Shown here: piece by piece, positions 31,781-40,335 of the stretch
How positions within the stretch are numbered: the first letter of the stretch is position 1
Layout of the letters: every line of letters begins with the position of its first letter
Made by a program: the position numbers and the translations under genes
From: Shimia sp022448905
GTDB lineage: Bacteria; Pseudomonadota; Alphaproteobacteria; Rhodobacterales; Rhodobacteraceae
NCBI RefSeq assembly: GCF_047126315.1
Contig: NZ_CP138953.1
Span: forward strand, 930,001 to 994,000
DNA length: 64,000 bases
Direction: 5' to 3'
Notes under the pieces: model-generated
Told to the model about the DNA's origin: nothing
The model's input: only the letters and a program-made list of their open reading frames with translations
Databases searched by the model: none

Positions 31781-32599
31781 ATGCATTTTCCGAGATTTTT
31801 GAGTCTGCTTATAGCCGTGCTTTGTGCGGGGCAGGGTATGGCTGGTGAGAGGTTGCAGCCTTTGACCAGTCGTGGCGACCTGCTGGGATGGGAAGCGCTG
31901 GGGCGACTGGATATGCGCGGCACAGGCTTTTGCTCCGGTGTTTTGATTGCGCCGGATCAGGTGTTGACCGCCGCCCATTGCGTGTTTGACAGCAATGGCG
32001 CGCCGGTGCCGCCGGAACAGATCACTTTTCGATCTGGATATGTCTCTGGTGACGCTCTTGCGGAGCGGCGGGTTGATCGCGTTGTGGTGGATAGTGGCTA
32101 TCGTGACGCGGGCAATGGCAAGATTAGCACCCGGATGATTCCACACGACGTGGCTTTGTTACGGCTGGAGTCGCCCATTTCCACAGGAGAAGCCGATCCG
32201 TTTGCCATTCATGTTGATCCTCAGGAAGGGGAAAAGGTGTCTGTTCTGAGTTACGGCCGTGGCCGAAGTGAGCACCTCTCTTGGCAGCGCGATTGTTCCA
32301 TTTTGGAGCGCGGTTGGGGCATTTTGACCTTTGATTGCAACGTGACCTTTGGCTCATCAGGCGCGCCGGTTTTTGTGCGCTATGGCAACCGCGTACGGAT
32401 TTTGTCTGTGGTGTCTGCGACAGGAGACAATGGGGATGGGCAGAAAGTAGCCTTTGGTATGGAACTTCCAGAAGTTGTCGAGCGGCTCAAACATCGGATG
32501 CGTGTGGGTGACCGTCCGGCAGTGAAAACCGCCACAGGTGTGACACGCATTCAAGTTGGGACACGCAGCGGCGGCGGCGCAAAATTTGTGAAGCCCTGA
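31781..32599 (+). CDS. Secreted trypsin-like serine protease (paralogue 2)
   Basis: A 272-residue precursor, MHFPRFLSLLIAVLCAGQGM followed by AGERLQP. TAGGAGG sits 7 nt before the ATG. The triad is His66 (LTAAHC), Asp123 (PHDVALLRLE) and Ser193 (FGSSGAPVF). It aligns with the preceding protein over the whole length (GWEALGRLDMRGTGFCSGVL compared with GAVGRLEIDGRGFCTGALIA), so the pair arose by tandem duplication with strong divergence. Both end in GAKFV followed by Arg or Lys and Pro (here GGAKFVKP). The 28-bp gap suggests co-transcription. Confidence 0.87.
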   Translation: MHFPRFLSLLIAVLCAGQGMAGERLQPLTSRGDLLGWEALGRLDMRGTGFCSGVLIAPDQVLTAAHCVFDSNGAPVPPEQITFRSGYVSGDALAERRVDRVVVDSGYRDAGNGKISTRMIPHDVALLRLESPISTGEADPFAIHVDPQEGEKVSVLSYGRGRSEHLSWQRDCSILERGWGILTFDCNVTFGSSGAPVFVRYGNRVRILSVVSATGDNGDGQKVAFGMELPEVVERLKHRMRVGDRPAVKTATGVTRIQVGTRSGGGAKFVKP

Positions 32600-32609
32600 T
32601 GCGCGGGGG

Positions 32610-32635
32610 TTGAAACCGCATTTTGCCAACATAGG
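32610..32635 (+). promoter_or_regulatory. Possible heat-shock (RpoH) promoter of hsp20
   Basis: TTGAAA (32610-32615) and CATAGG (32630-32635) with a 14-nt spacer loosely resemble the sigma-32 pattern. Transcription starting near 32642 would give a leader that begins just before the thermometer structure. The match is partial. Confidence 0.35.
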
Positions 32636-32644
32636 TCTGTATGC

Positions 32645-32732
32645 GTAAGGCGCCGATGATCGGGTCTTACACATTCATCGCCTGTCCGAATGGAAGGCAC
32701 CTACATATCGTTGTCGCTCAATGGAGGATAAC
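32645..32732 (+). promoter_or_regulatory. ROSE-type RNA thermometer in the hsp20 leader
   Basis: Three consecutive hairpins precede the start codon. Stem 1 is GTAAG/CTTAC (32645-32670) enclosing CCGA/TCGG. Stem 2 is GCCT-G-TCC/GGA-AGGC (32680-32698). Stem 3 is GTTGTC-G-CTC (32710-32719), loop AATG, GAGGATAAC (32724-32732). Stem 3 sequesters the ribosome site GGAGGA and contains TCGCT, the UYGCU signature of ROSE elements. Its extra G faces the AGGA segment; removing that G gives a continuous helix, exactly as described for ROSE. Heat should melt it and allow translation. Confidence 0.85.
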
Positions 32733-32734
32733 CC

Positions 32735-33208
32735 ATGCGCACTTTTGATCTGGCTCCGCTGTACCGGTCGACCGTTGGTTTTGATCAGTTGGCAAATATG
32801 ATGGACCGTGTTCTGTCCAATGACGTCGCCCAGCCGAGCTACCCCCCGTATAACATCGAAAAAACCGCTGATGATGCCTATCGCATTTCGCTGGCTGTGG
32901 CTGGTTTTTCGGCCGATGATCTGAATATCGAAGTCAAGCAGAACGCTTTGGTTGTGACCGCCAAGAAAGGCGAAGAGTCTTCGGACAAAACCTATCTGCA
33001 TCGTGGCATTGCCACCCGCGCGTTTGAGCGCCGCTTCCATTTGGCGGACCATGTGCGTGTGACCGGCGCAAGCCATGAAGACGGCATGCTGCACATCAAC
33101 CTGGAACGTGAAATCCCCGAGGCGCTGAAGCCGCGCCGGATTGAAATTTCCAGCGGTGCGACCAAAGCCGTTGAGCAGGATGTGGTCGACGCCAAAGCCG
33201 TCAACTGA
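32735..33208 (+). CDS. Hsp20/alpha-crystallin family small heat-shock protein (IbpA type)
   Basis: A 157-residue protein starting MRTFDLAPLYRSTVGFDQLA. The N-terminal motif is that of the IbpA/HspA class. The alpha-crystallin domain spans about 38-130 (NIEKTADDAYRISLAVAGFS, HRGIATRAFERRFHLADHVR). The C-terminal IEI at 136-138 is the I-x-I motif that docks neighbouring dimers. It is an ATP-independent holdase that keeps unfolding proteins soluble. Control is visible: a ROSE thermometer in the leader and a strong terminator downstream make it a self-contained heat-shock unit. Confidence 0.95.
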   Translation: MRTFDLAPLYRSTVGFDQLANMMDRVLSNDVAQPSYPPYNIEKTADDAYRISLAVAGFSADDLNIEVKQNALVVTAKKGEESSDKTYLHRGIATRAFERRFHLADHVRVTGASHEDGMLHINLEREIPEALKPRRIEISSGATKAVEQDVVDAKAVN

Positions 33209-33263
33209 CCTCCAAACTTTAACTGACAAACTTCCTTCCCTTGTTGTCAGGCCCATTTGGGCA

Positions 33264-33293
33264 ACGCGCGTTCCGTTTGGAGCGCGCGTTTTT
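33264..33293 (+). terminator. Intrinsic terminator of hsp20
   Basis: ACGCGCGTTCC-GTTT-GGAGCGCGCGT gives an 11-bp stem with a single G-T pair, followed by TTTT. It lies 55 bp after the hsp20 stop. Confidence 0.9.
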
Positions 33294-33361
33294 GATTGGT
33301 TGTGTTCTTAACCTGTGAAGGGCATGTTGGCCGGACGTTTTCCAACAATCGGGAGTGGCGC

Positions 33362-34564
33362 GTGAACCTGGGCGCTTTGAAATCCAGAAATTTCCGCGCT
33401 TATGTCTTTGGCGCCGCCTTTGGTCTGCTGGCGATCTGGATGCAGCGGGTCACCATTGGCTGGTTGGCCTGGGAGATGACGGACTCCGCCAGCTTTGTTG
33501 GTGCGGTGGCGTTTTTGCTGTTTGCGCCGTCGATTGTGCTGTCACCGTTGTTTGGCGTTTGGGTGGACCGCTGGCGCGTGAAACACACGATGTTGGTGTT
33601 GCAAAGCATCAATGCGATGTTGAGTGCCGTGCTATGGGCAGTTGTGGCGCTGGGTTGGGCGACACCGTTTTTGATTGCATTGATAACACTTCTGATTGGC
33701 ATGGTGGTTGCTGCCAACCATCCGGTGCGGATGGCGTTGACGCCGAGGCTGGTACGGCGCGAGTACTTGGGATCAGTGGTCACAATTGTGGCCATCAATT
33801 TCAACATCGCGCGGATGGTCGGGCCTGCCGTTGGTGGCTTTCTGATCGCTGTTATCGGTGTGGCGGAAACGCTCTTTGTGCAGACGCTGTTGTTTGCGCC
33901 CTATCTGTTTGTGATTGCGCGGCTGACCCTAAGACCGCGGCGAGACAGCGGAAGCGCGCAGGAACCCTTTTTCAAGGCATTGGGGGCTGGCGTACGATAC
34001 GTGTGGCAAACAGAGACGGTGCGCGAGGCGATGTTTATCGCGGGTGTTTTGGCTTTGGTGGCACGGGGCGCGCTGGAAGTTTTGCCACCTCTCGCGGACG
34101 GGGTGTTTGAGCGCGGCGCGGACGGGCTTGGCGTGTTGATGAGCGTGACTGGCGTGGGCGCTATTCTTGGTGGCTTCTCGCAAGCGGCGCTGCCGCAGCA
34201 AGAGCCAGGGCGGCTGCCGCTGACCACGAGAATAGCGATTGTTTTTGGGTTGATGCTTGTCGCAGTTCTTGGCGTGTCGCCGATCTGGGAAGTGGCCTTG
34301 GTGGTGGCCGCAGGGATGTCTTTTGTGACCACGGTGACGGCGATCTCGACACAGACAGCCATTCAACTGGATTTGGAAGATGACATGCGCGGGCGCGTTA
34401 TGAGCCTGTGGGCGGTGATTGCCGCTGGTGGTTCGGCTTTGGGTGCGGGCGCTATGGGGATTTTGGCCGATTGGCTTGGGTATCAGACCGCATTGGTTTG
34501 GACCGGCAGCTTGGCGGCGCTAGGGGTGGCGGCCTATCTTTTGTTGGCTCGGCTCAAAGCGTAA
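33362..34564 (+). CDS. MFS transporter, MFS_3 / EntS-like exporter
   Basis: A 400-residue protein starting at GTG 33362 (VNLGALKSRNFRAYVFG), with GGGAG upstream; upstream in-frame residues look non-coding. Twelve membrane segments are discernible. The N-terminal ALKSRNFRAYVFGAAFGLLA and the loop FGVWVDRWRVKHTMLVLQSI fit the MFS_3 (transmembrane secretion effector) group that includes enterobactin exporter EntS. The MTDSASFVGAVAFLLFAPSI block is also typical. The substrate is unknown, and no siderophore synthesis gene is nearby. A shared hairpin separates it from the convergent phytase-like gene. Confidence 0.87.
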   Translation: MNLGALKSRNFRAYVFGAAFGLLAIWMQRVTIGWLAWEMTDSASFVGAVAFLLFAPSIVLSPLFGVWVDRWRVKHTMLVLQSINAMLSAVLWAVVALGWATPFLIALITLLIGMVVAANHPVRMALTPRLVRREYLGSVVTIVAINFNIARMVGPAVGGFLIAVIGVAETLFVQTLLFAPYLFVIARLTLRPRRDSGSAQEPFFKALGAGVRYVWQTETVREAMFIAGVLALVARGALEVLPPLADGVFERGADGLGVLMSVTGVGAILGGFSQAALPQQEPGRLPLTTRIAIVFGLMLVAVLGVSPIWEVALVVAAGMSFVTTVTAISTQTAIQLDLEDDMRGRVMSLWAVIAAGGSALGAGAMGILADWLGYQTALVWTGSLAALGVAAYLLLARLKA

Positions 34565-34592
34565 GCCCCGATGCCAAACGGCACCGGGGCTT
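34563..34592. terminator. Bidirectional terminator hairpin
   Basis: AAGCCCCG (34563-34570) and CGGGGCTT (34585-34592) form a perfect stem with a small inner GCC/GGC pairing. It lies between the convergent genes ending at 34564 and 34620, and A/T bases flank the stem on both sides. Confidence 0.7.
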
Positions 34593-34619
34593 GCTTCCAA
34601 TCAGACGGGGAGGGTCAGA

Positions 34620-36803
34620 TCAGTTGGCGGCAGGTTCGATGTTGCCGATGTTCACAAACATCGTCTCACCTGAGTGATCGTCGACACCGTCGTTGTCGGT
34701 GGAGAAGTAGGCGGTGCCGTCTTCGAAGATTGCCAGGCCTTCAACCTTGTCCAGAACGTAGCCACCGGTAGCGGTCAGATCGGTGAGCAGGTCGCGGACC
34801 AGAACTTTGGAGACAACCGGCAAGTCGCCACCCAGAGGGGCTGGTACCATTTCGGATGCTGGGACGCGGTAGATCTTCTTAGTGACAGCGCGGTGGTCAT
34901 GCTGGTTGTCACGTTCCACGATGTAGACCCAATCGCCGTGGGCGACGATTTCGGACAGACCTACCCAGCCGGTGGCAGGCGCAGCCTTCGGATAGTGCAC
35001 AGCACCCCATTCCTTGGTCTCAAGGTTGTAGGACACGAGTTTCACGTGATCCGCTGGATCGTCTTTCCACTCACGCTGCACGGCCATCCAGAGGGTGTCG
35101 CCGATCTTGGTGATGCCCTCAAACCCGAAGCGTTTTTCGACGGCGGCCAGCTCTGCCGGGATGCCAAATTCGCCTTTGAGGTTCTTGATCGAGCCGTCGG
35201 CCTGCACGTGATAGATCGCGTGCGGGATCAGGCGCTCTGTGCGGCCTTCGGATGCCACGTAGAAGCCGCCTTTGCCATCCAGCGTGATGCCTTCGAGGTC
35301 AAGCTTCTGCGCTGGTGCGCCGTTGCGGGTGACGCGGATCACATCCACGATGCTGGCTGGGGTCTGGTTGGTGTCGATCTTAAAGATCGAGGGTTGGAAG
35401 CCGTAGAAGCTGTCATTCACAGCCCAGACGATGCCGTCCTTGTCTGCCACCATACCGGAAATCGCGCCCCAGCCGATGAGCTCGTCCGCGCCTTCAGATG
35501 TCAGGTGCGGATAGGTCGCTGGCGCGTTCTGATACTCAAAGAGCATGACGTGCGCGCGGGCGCCTTTGTCCTCAATGAGATCTTTTTCGTTGGCGGAGAC
35601 CAACAGGTTGCGCTCTGGAATGGCCACGTAGCCTTCTGGACCTACACCGGAGGGCAGCAACTGTTTCAACACAGGCGCGGCGGGGTTGGTGACGTCATAA
35701 ACACCCACTACGGACGCACGCTCGGCGCCGACAAACACGTAAGGTGTGCCATTGAAGGTGGCGAAGGTTACGCTTTCGGGTTCCACGCCCTTGCTGTCGG
35801 AGCGCTTGTCCGGGTAGTGGCCGATCTGGATGATGGCTTTCTCAAAGTCGGTGCCGCTTTCGTACACAACGGTGCCGTCCTTGTGGAAGATGGTCCAGCC
35901 GCGAGAACCGCCGTCCATGTCGCCTTCATTGGCTGTGGCGAAGTGGTTGTCGTCGATCCATGCGACGGCGTCCGGCTCGCGCAGGCGACCTGCTTGGCTT
36001 TCGGTGAAGATCAGCGCGCCGCGTTCGTCTGTTGCGTCGATGCCTTCAAGGTCAACCGCGCCGGCGGAGAAATGCGAGATGATGTCGCCGTCCTTGGAGG
36101 CAACCACCATGTGGTTGTTTTCCTGCAGGGTGACCACAGTTTCGCCAAGAGCGTTGATGGAGACATACTCTGGCTCCGGATCTTCGGGCGAGACCTCGGC
36201 GAGGCCGGTCATGTCCACCAAACGCAGGGTGTCACAGGCCAGCGCGCCGTCTTTCAAGTCGACCATGGCCAGCATACCCGCTGGCATCTGCCCGGTGCGG
36301 CCGTCGCCGAGGTCTTCGTCGCGCTCGTTTTCAATGGCGACGGACACGAAGGAGGCGTCCGGTGCAATGGCAACGCTGTCAGGTTGGCCGCCGAGGTCAC
36401 AGGACGCGGCGACTGTGCCGTCTTTAATGTTGATGGCTTGCAGGCTGCCCGACGGAGCGGTGTAGCTTTCGGAGGTGTTCACACCAACGATGGCAAAGTC
36501 CCCCAGAACGCCCACAGAAGTAGGTTCGCCAGACAGAGCAATGTTGCCCAGAGGCTTGGGGTTGGCGGGATCCGTGATGTCGATGCGGCCCAAAACGCCC
36601 AGCGGGCTGTCGGTGTATACCAAGGTCATGCCATCAGCAGTGGCAGCGATGATTTCCGGAGAAGTCTCGCGCTTGGTGTCTTCGCCTGCGGCCATGTTTT
36701 TGACCACTGGGAAAGGGGCAATCCGGTTGAAGTTCATCTCTGCGGCGGCGTGACCTGCGGTCAGGGCCAGCGCGGAGGTCAGGCAAAGGCTGCGAAGCAA
36801 CAT
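34620..36803 (-). CDS. Exported phytase-like esterase-fold protein with beta-propeller N-terminal region
   Basis: The start at 36803 gives MLLRSLCLTSALALTAGHAA, a clear signal peptide, and a 727-residue precursor. The N-terminal two-thirds reads as repeated propeller blades (ITDPANPKPLGNIALSGEPT, GDFAIVGVNTSESYTAPSG, VTNPAAPVLKQLLPSGVGPE), resembling the choice-of-anchor I / alkaline-phosphatase-associated propeller. The last 300 residues (DLEGITLDGKGGFYVASEGR, FGFEGITKIGDTLWMAVQRE, KVEGLAIFEDGTAYFSTDND) match the esterase-like activity of phytase family. Several Asp-rich loops could bind calcium. It probably acts in the periplasm or at the cell surface, and a phosphate-scavenging role is plausible only by family. 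No Pho box was noted. Confidence 0.83.
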   Translation of the reverse strand: MLLRSLCLTSALALTAGHAAAEMNFNRIAPFPVVKNMAAGEDTKRETSPEIIAATADGMTLVYTDSPLGVLGRIDITDPANPKPLGNIALSGEPTSVGVLGDFAIVGVNTSESYTAPSGSLQAINIKDGTVAASCDLGGQPDSVAIAPDASFVSVAIENERDEDLGDGRTGQMPAGMLAMVDLKDGALACDTLRLVDMTGLAEVSPEDPEPEYVSINALGETVVTLQENNHMVVASKDGDIISHFSAGAVDLEGIDATDERGALIFTESQAGRLREPDAVAWIDDNHFATANEGDMDGGSRGWTIFHKDGTVVYESGTDFEKAIIQIGHYPDKRSDSKGVEPESVTFATFNGTPYVFVGAERASVVGVYDVTNPAAPVLKQLLPSGVGPEGYVAIPERNLLVSANEKDLIEDKGARAHVMLFEYQNAPATYPHLTSEGADELIGWGAISGMVADKDGIVWAVNDSFYGFQPSIFKIDTNQTPASIVDVIRVTRNGAPAQKLDLEGITLDGKGGFYVASEGRTERLIPHAIYHVQADGSIKNLKGEFGIPAELAAVEKRFGFEGITKIGDTLWMAVQREWKDDPADHVKLVSYNLETKEWGAVHYPKAAPATGWVGLSEIVAHGDWVYIVERDNQHDHRAVTKKIYRVPASEMVPAPLGGDLPVVSKVLVRDLLTDLTATGGYVLDKVEGLAIFEDGTAYFSTDNDGVDDHSGETMFVNIGNIEPAAN

Positions 36804-36970
36804 CTGTGCGTCTCCATGTTGAATACTGCGCAGGGGCATCGCATGGACAGGTGACGCATCTGTAACGGGCGAGTGACAGATTTGTTAAAGCCTAGAGCAG
36901 GAGTCGCAAAAGATGTTTGAGGTTTGAAATAGTTTCGCCCAGAGTGCTGTCGAGCTGTGGGGAGAAAACT

Positions 36971-37750
36971 ATGGACTGGGACGACGCATATTCAAATGGC
37001 GCCTATATTGAGGGCGCAGAGGGCTATCCGCCGCGCTGGGAGCGCGAGGCGGCTGCGTTTCGCGAAACTGCAGACGTGGAGCTGGATGTCGCTTACGGCG
37101 ACGGTGCGCGTCACAAGTTTGATCTGTTCAGGCCCTCAGGGACGGCCAAAGGCTTGTTGGTCTTTGTGCACGGCGGCTACTGGATGGCGTTTGACAAGTC
37201 GTATTGGAGCCACTTTGCACGCGGGGCTGCGGCGCGTGGTTGGGCGGTGGCGTTGCCGTCTTATGATCTTGCGCCCGATGTGCGGATTTCCGAGATTACC
37301 ATGCAGATTGCAGCGGCTGTGACCAAGGCTTGTGCGCTCGTTGATGGCCCTGTTGTTCTGGCCGGCCATTCGGCAGGCGGGCATCTTGTGGCGCGGATGA
37401 TCTGTGATGGGGTGTTACCGGAGGATGTGGCCGCGCGGGTATCTCGGGTTGTGCCGATTTCGCCGCTGGCCGATTTGCGTCCGCTGATGATGACGGCGAT
37501 GAATGACAAGCTGCAACTGGATGCGGCGGAGGCGGATGCGGAAAGCCCAATGTGGCAGGCGCCGCGCGCAGGTGTCGATGTGACGGTGCTGGTTGGGGCG
37601 GCTGAGCGGCCAGTGTTTTTAGACCAAGCACGATGGTTGTCGGACGCTTGGGGCTGTGATCTGGTGGTGGCAGGCGGCAAGCACCACTTTGATGTGATTG
37701 ACGCCTTTGCCGATCCTGACAGCGATATGGCGCGGATGCTGTTTTCCTAA
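36971..37750 (+). CDS. Alpha/beta hydrolase, kynurenine-formamidase-like
   Basis: A 259-residue protein starting MDWDDAYSNGAYIEGAEGYP, with GGGGAGAAA upstream of the ATG at 36971. LLVFVHGGYWMAFDKSYWSH supplies the HGGYW oxyanion motif, GHSAGG the nucleophile serine, and the late GKHHFDVIDAFADPDSD the catalytic histidine. HGGYW with GHSAGG is characteristic of the arylformamidase/BNA7-type esterases. No tryptophan-degradation gene is adjacent, so the substrate is open. It overlaps the convergent P1 peptidase gene by four bases. Confidence 0.85.
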   Translation: MDWDDAYSNGAYIEGAEGYPPRWEREAAAFRETADVELDVAYGDGARHKFDLFRPSGTAKGLLVFVHGGYWMAFDKSYWSHFARGAAARGWAVALPSYDLAPDVRISEITMQIAAAVTKACALVDGPVVLAGHSAGGHLVARMICDGVLPEDVAARVSRVVPISPLADLRPLMMTAMNDKLQLDAAEADAESPMWQAPRAGVDVTVLVGAAERPVFLDQARWLSDAWGCDLVVAGGKHHFDVIDAFADPDSDMARMLFS

Positions 37751-38718
37751 GCGCGGAAGCAGGGGAGTGTGTCACCTTCCTTGGGGGTGGCATGCCACAC
37801 GCCGCGTGCAATGGCTCGGGCGAGACAGGTGGCGGCCGCGTGGCCCAACCAGAGCGTGTCGGCAATGTCGTTGTCCAAAGGTTTGGCGTTTGTGCTGACC
37901 CCAAAGATCAGATCACCGTCCATCGGTGTATGCGCCGGCACCAACGCGCGGGCCATGCCGTCATGGGCGGCGGTGGCCATGCGGGTGCATTGCGCTTGGG
38001 TTAGATCAGCGTCAGTGGCGACAATTGCGATGGTGGTGTTGTGGCTGGAGAGTTTGGTGTTGGGTAAGTCGCTGGGAGCGGAAGGCATGAGGCCGTTGCC
38101 GCCGAACTCGGTGCCCACTTCCCAGGGCGCGGCCCAGAAATGTTTGCCATCTGGTGAGGCGTCGCCAAGGGCATTCACAGCAACCAAGGCGCCAACCGTG
38201 TGACCCGATGGGAGCACCATGCTGGCTGAACCAAGTCCACCTTTGTGAGTGGCGAGCGTGCCACCTGTACCCGCTCCGACTGAACCAAGCGTGAAATCCT
38301 CGGAAACTGCTTCTAAGGCCGCCGCGCCGAGGGCTTTGTAGGGGTTCGAGTCCCATTTTTTGTCACCGCCATTCAGCAGATCAAAGAGGATCGCGCCGGG
38401 CACAATCGGGACAGTTTGATCGCCGACAGAAAAGCCGCGACCTTGGGTGCGGAGCGCGTCTGCAACACCGGATGGCGCGTCCAGACCAAAGGCAGAACCA
38501 CCGGACAAGGTGAGCGCGTCGACTTGCTGCACGGTTTTGTCTGGGGCTAGAAGATCGGTTTCACGGGTGCCTGGCGCACCGCCCATCACAGAGACGCCAC
38601 AGGTAAAAGGCGCATCGCCAATCAGCACAGTGGTGCCAGTTTTGATGTTGTCGTCCTGCGCGTTTCCGACGCGCAAGCCGGCAATGTCCGTGATCAGGTT
38701 TCTGAGTCCGGTCTGCAT
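37747..38718 (-). CDS. P1 family peptidase (DmpA-like, S58)
   Basis: A 323-residue protein starting MQTGLRNLITDIAGLRVGNA. The opening ITDIAGLRVGNA, then GVSVMGGAPGTRETDLLAPD and VDALTLSGGSAFGLDAPSGV, are the signature of the DmpA/P1 aminopeptidase family. GAGTGGTLATHKGGLGSASM and VGALVAVNALGD surround the auto-cleavage region. These enzymes release N-terminal residues, including beta-amino acids or D-amino acids, and mature by self-cleavage into two chains. An upstream TTG at 38928 extends the frame but falls next to the creatinase start and is unlikely. Confidence 0.9.
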   Translation of the reverse strand: MQTGLRNLITDIAGLRVGNAQDDNIKTGTTVLIGDAPFTCGVSVMGGAPGTRETDLLAPDKTVQQVDALTLSGGSAFGLDAPSGVADALRTQGRGFSVGDQTVPIVPGAILFDLLNGGDKKWDSNPYKALGAAALEAVSEDFTLGSVGAGTGGTLATHKGGLGSASMVLPSGHTVGALVAVNALGDASPDGKHFWAAPWEVGTEFGGNGLMPSAPSDLPNTKLSSHNTTIAIVATDADLTQAQCTRMATAAHDGMARALVPAHTPMDGDLIFGVSTNAKPLDNDIADTLWLGHAAATCLARAIARGVWHATPKEGDTLPCFRA

Positions 38719-38929
38719 TTTAGCGCCTCCTGTTCGGGTCACAGTAGGCGCGTGAATTTTAGGCGCAAGGTCGCGGTTGAGACATCTGTGTCGGATTTTG
38801 CTTGTCCCTGTGTCGGGGGATTTGGCAGAATGTCCGCAGCATTGGCGATGGCGTCGCCACATTCCCAACCGGAATGCGCACCAATCTTTCCAGTCCTGAA
38901 CGCCGGGACCTCTTTGATCGGAGGTCAAA

Positions 38930-40138
38930 ATGACTGCACGTCCAGAATTCTATCGTTTCCACAATGGCGAGAAAGCGCCGTTGCAATTTGCCGAGGCTGA
39001 ATATGCCAACCGCGTGGCCGGTTTGCGTGCCATCATGGTTGAGCATGGGGTCGACGCGGCTGTCTTCACGTCGATGCACAATGTGTCCTATTACTCGGGC
39101 TTCACATACTGTGCCTTTGGGCGGCCTTATGCGGTGGTGGTGACGCCCACCGAATGTGTGACCATTTCCGCTGGCATAGACGCAGGGCAGCCTTGGCGGC
39201 GGTGTTATGGTGACAACATCACCTATACCGATTGGCAGCGCGACAACTATTGGCGGGCGATCAAATCGATCACTGGCGGTGGTGTGGTAGTTGGCATTGA
39301 GGGCGATCACCTGACCCTTCTGCAGCAAGGGAAGTTAGAGAGCTTCTTGGCTCCGTCCAAAGTGGTTGATCTATATGAACCCACAATGCGTCAGCGGATG
39401 CACAAAAGCGCGGCGGAGATCGAAATGATCCGAGCTGGTGCTGCTGTGGCCGATGTGGGGGGCTATGCGATCCGCGATGCCGTCAAAGAAGGTGTGCGCG
39501 AGATTGACGTGGCCATGGCCGGTCGCGATGCGATGGAGCTGGAGATCGCGAAACGCTTCCCGGATGCGGAGTATCGTGACACCTGGGTGTGGTTCCAATC
39601 GGGCATCAACACCGACGGGGCGCACAACCCTGTGACCGCGCGCAAGTTGCAGCGGGGCGATATTCTGTCGCTGAACACCTTCCCGATGATTTCCGGTTAC
39701 TACACAGCGCTGGAGCGCACGCTTTTTGTCGGTGAAGTGGATGACGCAAGTCTGAAGATCTGGGAGGCCAATGTCGGTGCGCATGAACTGGGGATTTCTC
39801 TACTGAAGCCCGGAGCGAGCTGCGCGGAGGTTACTGAGCAAATCAATGACTTCTTCGCTGAACGTGATTTGTTGCAATACCGAACTTTTGGCTATGGTCA
39901 CAGCTTTGGCGTGTTGAGCCATTACTATGGCCGTGAAGCTGGATTGGAGCTGCGCGAAGATATTCCGACAGTGTTGGAACCGGGTATGGTGATTTCCATG
40001 GAGCCGATGTTGACCATCGCAGATGGGCAGCCCGGTGCCGGTGGGTACCGAGAGCATGACATCCTGGTGATCAACGACGATGGCAATGAGAACATCACTG
40101 GCTATCCCTATGGGCCGGAGTTCAACGTTGTCGGGTAA
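38930..40138 (+). CDS. Creatinase (creatine amidinohydrolase), M24-fold
   Basis: A 402-residue pita-bread-fold protein. It closely follows the Pseudomonas creatinase sequence as I remember it: MHNVSYYSGFTYCAFGRPYA, QPWRRCYGDNITYTDWQRDN, TWVWFQSGINTDGAHNPVTA, LNTFPMISGYYTALERTLF, LLQYRTFGYGHSFGVLSHYY and GREAGLELREDIPTVLEPGM. The metal ligands of M24 aminopeptidases are replaced, as in creatinase. The reaction is creatine plus water to sarcosine plus urea. No creatininase, sarcosine oxidase or urease gene is in the window, so sarcosine and urea must be handled elsewhere. It is preceded by GGAGGTC. Confidence 0.9.
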   Translation: MTARPEFYRFHNGEKAPLQFAEAEYANRVAGLRAIMVEHGVDAAVFTSMHNVSYYSGFTYCAFGRPYAVVVTPTECVTISAGIDAGQPWRRCYGDNITYTDWQRDNYWRAIKSITGGGVVVGIEGDHLTLLQQGKLESFLAPSKVVDLYEPTMRQRMHKSAAEIEMIRAGAAVADVGGYAIRDAVKEGVREIDVAMAGRDAMELEIAKRFPDAEYRDTWVWFQSGINTDGAHNPVTARKLQRGDILSLNTFPMISGYYTALERTLFVGEVDDASLKIWEANVGAHELGISLLKPGASCAEVTEQINDFFAERDLLQYRTFGYGHSFGVLSHYYGREAGLELREDIPTVLEPGMVISMEPMLTIADGQPGAGGYREHDILVINDDGNENITGYPYGPEFNVVG

Positions 40139-40158
40139 GGCGATGTGAGACAAGCTTG

Positions 40159-40190
40159 GGTTTTGGCTGCGCGATCACGTGGCCAAAACC
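40159..40190 (+). terminator. Terminator-like hairpin after the creatinase gene
   Basis: GGTTTTGGC (40159-40167) and GCCAAAACC (40182-40190) form a perfect 9-bp stem with a 14-nt loop, 20 bp past the stop. It lacks a following T-run. It separates creatinase from the 40336-49258 cluster. Confidence 0.55.
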
Positions 40191-40335
40191 TCGCGAAATG
40201 CGGGTGCGTAACAGCAAGCCCTTTCTTTTGCCGTGCACATTTGCAACACTCTGCCCAAATTGGATCTGTGATTGATGTAAATGGGCATAACATTCCCCAT
40301 ATCAGTCTCAACATATTGGAAATAGGGAGTGTTTT

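Noticed and set aside
34674..36854. A 726-codon plus-strand frame opposite the phytase-like gene.
   Set aside because: The minus-strand frame has a signal peptide and family motifs. The plus-strand product is Gly-, His- and Val-rich without domain features, typical of an antisense frame.
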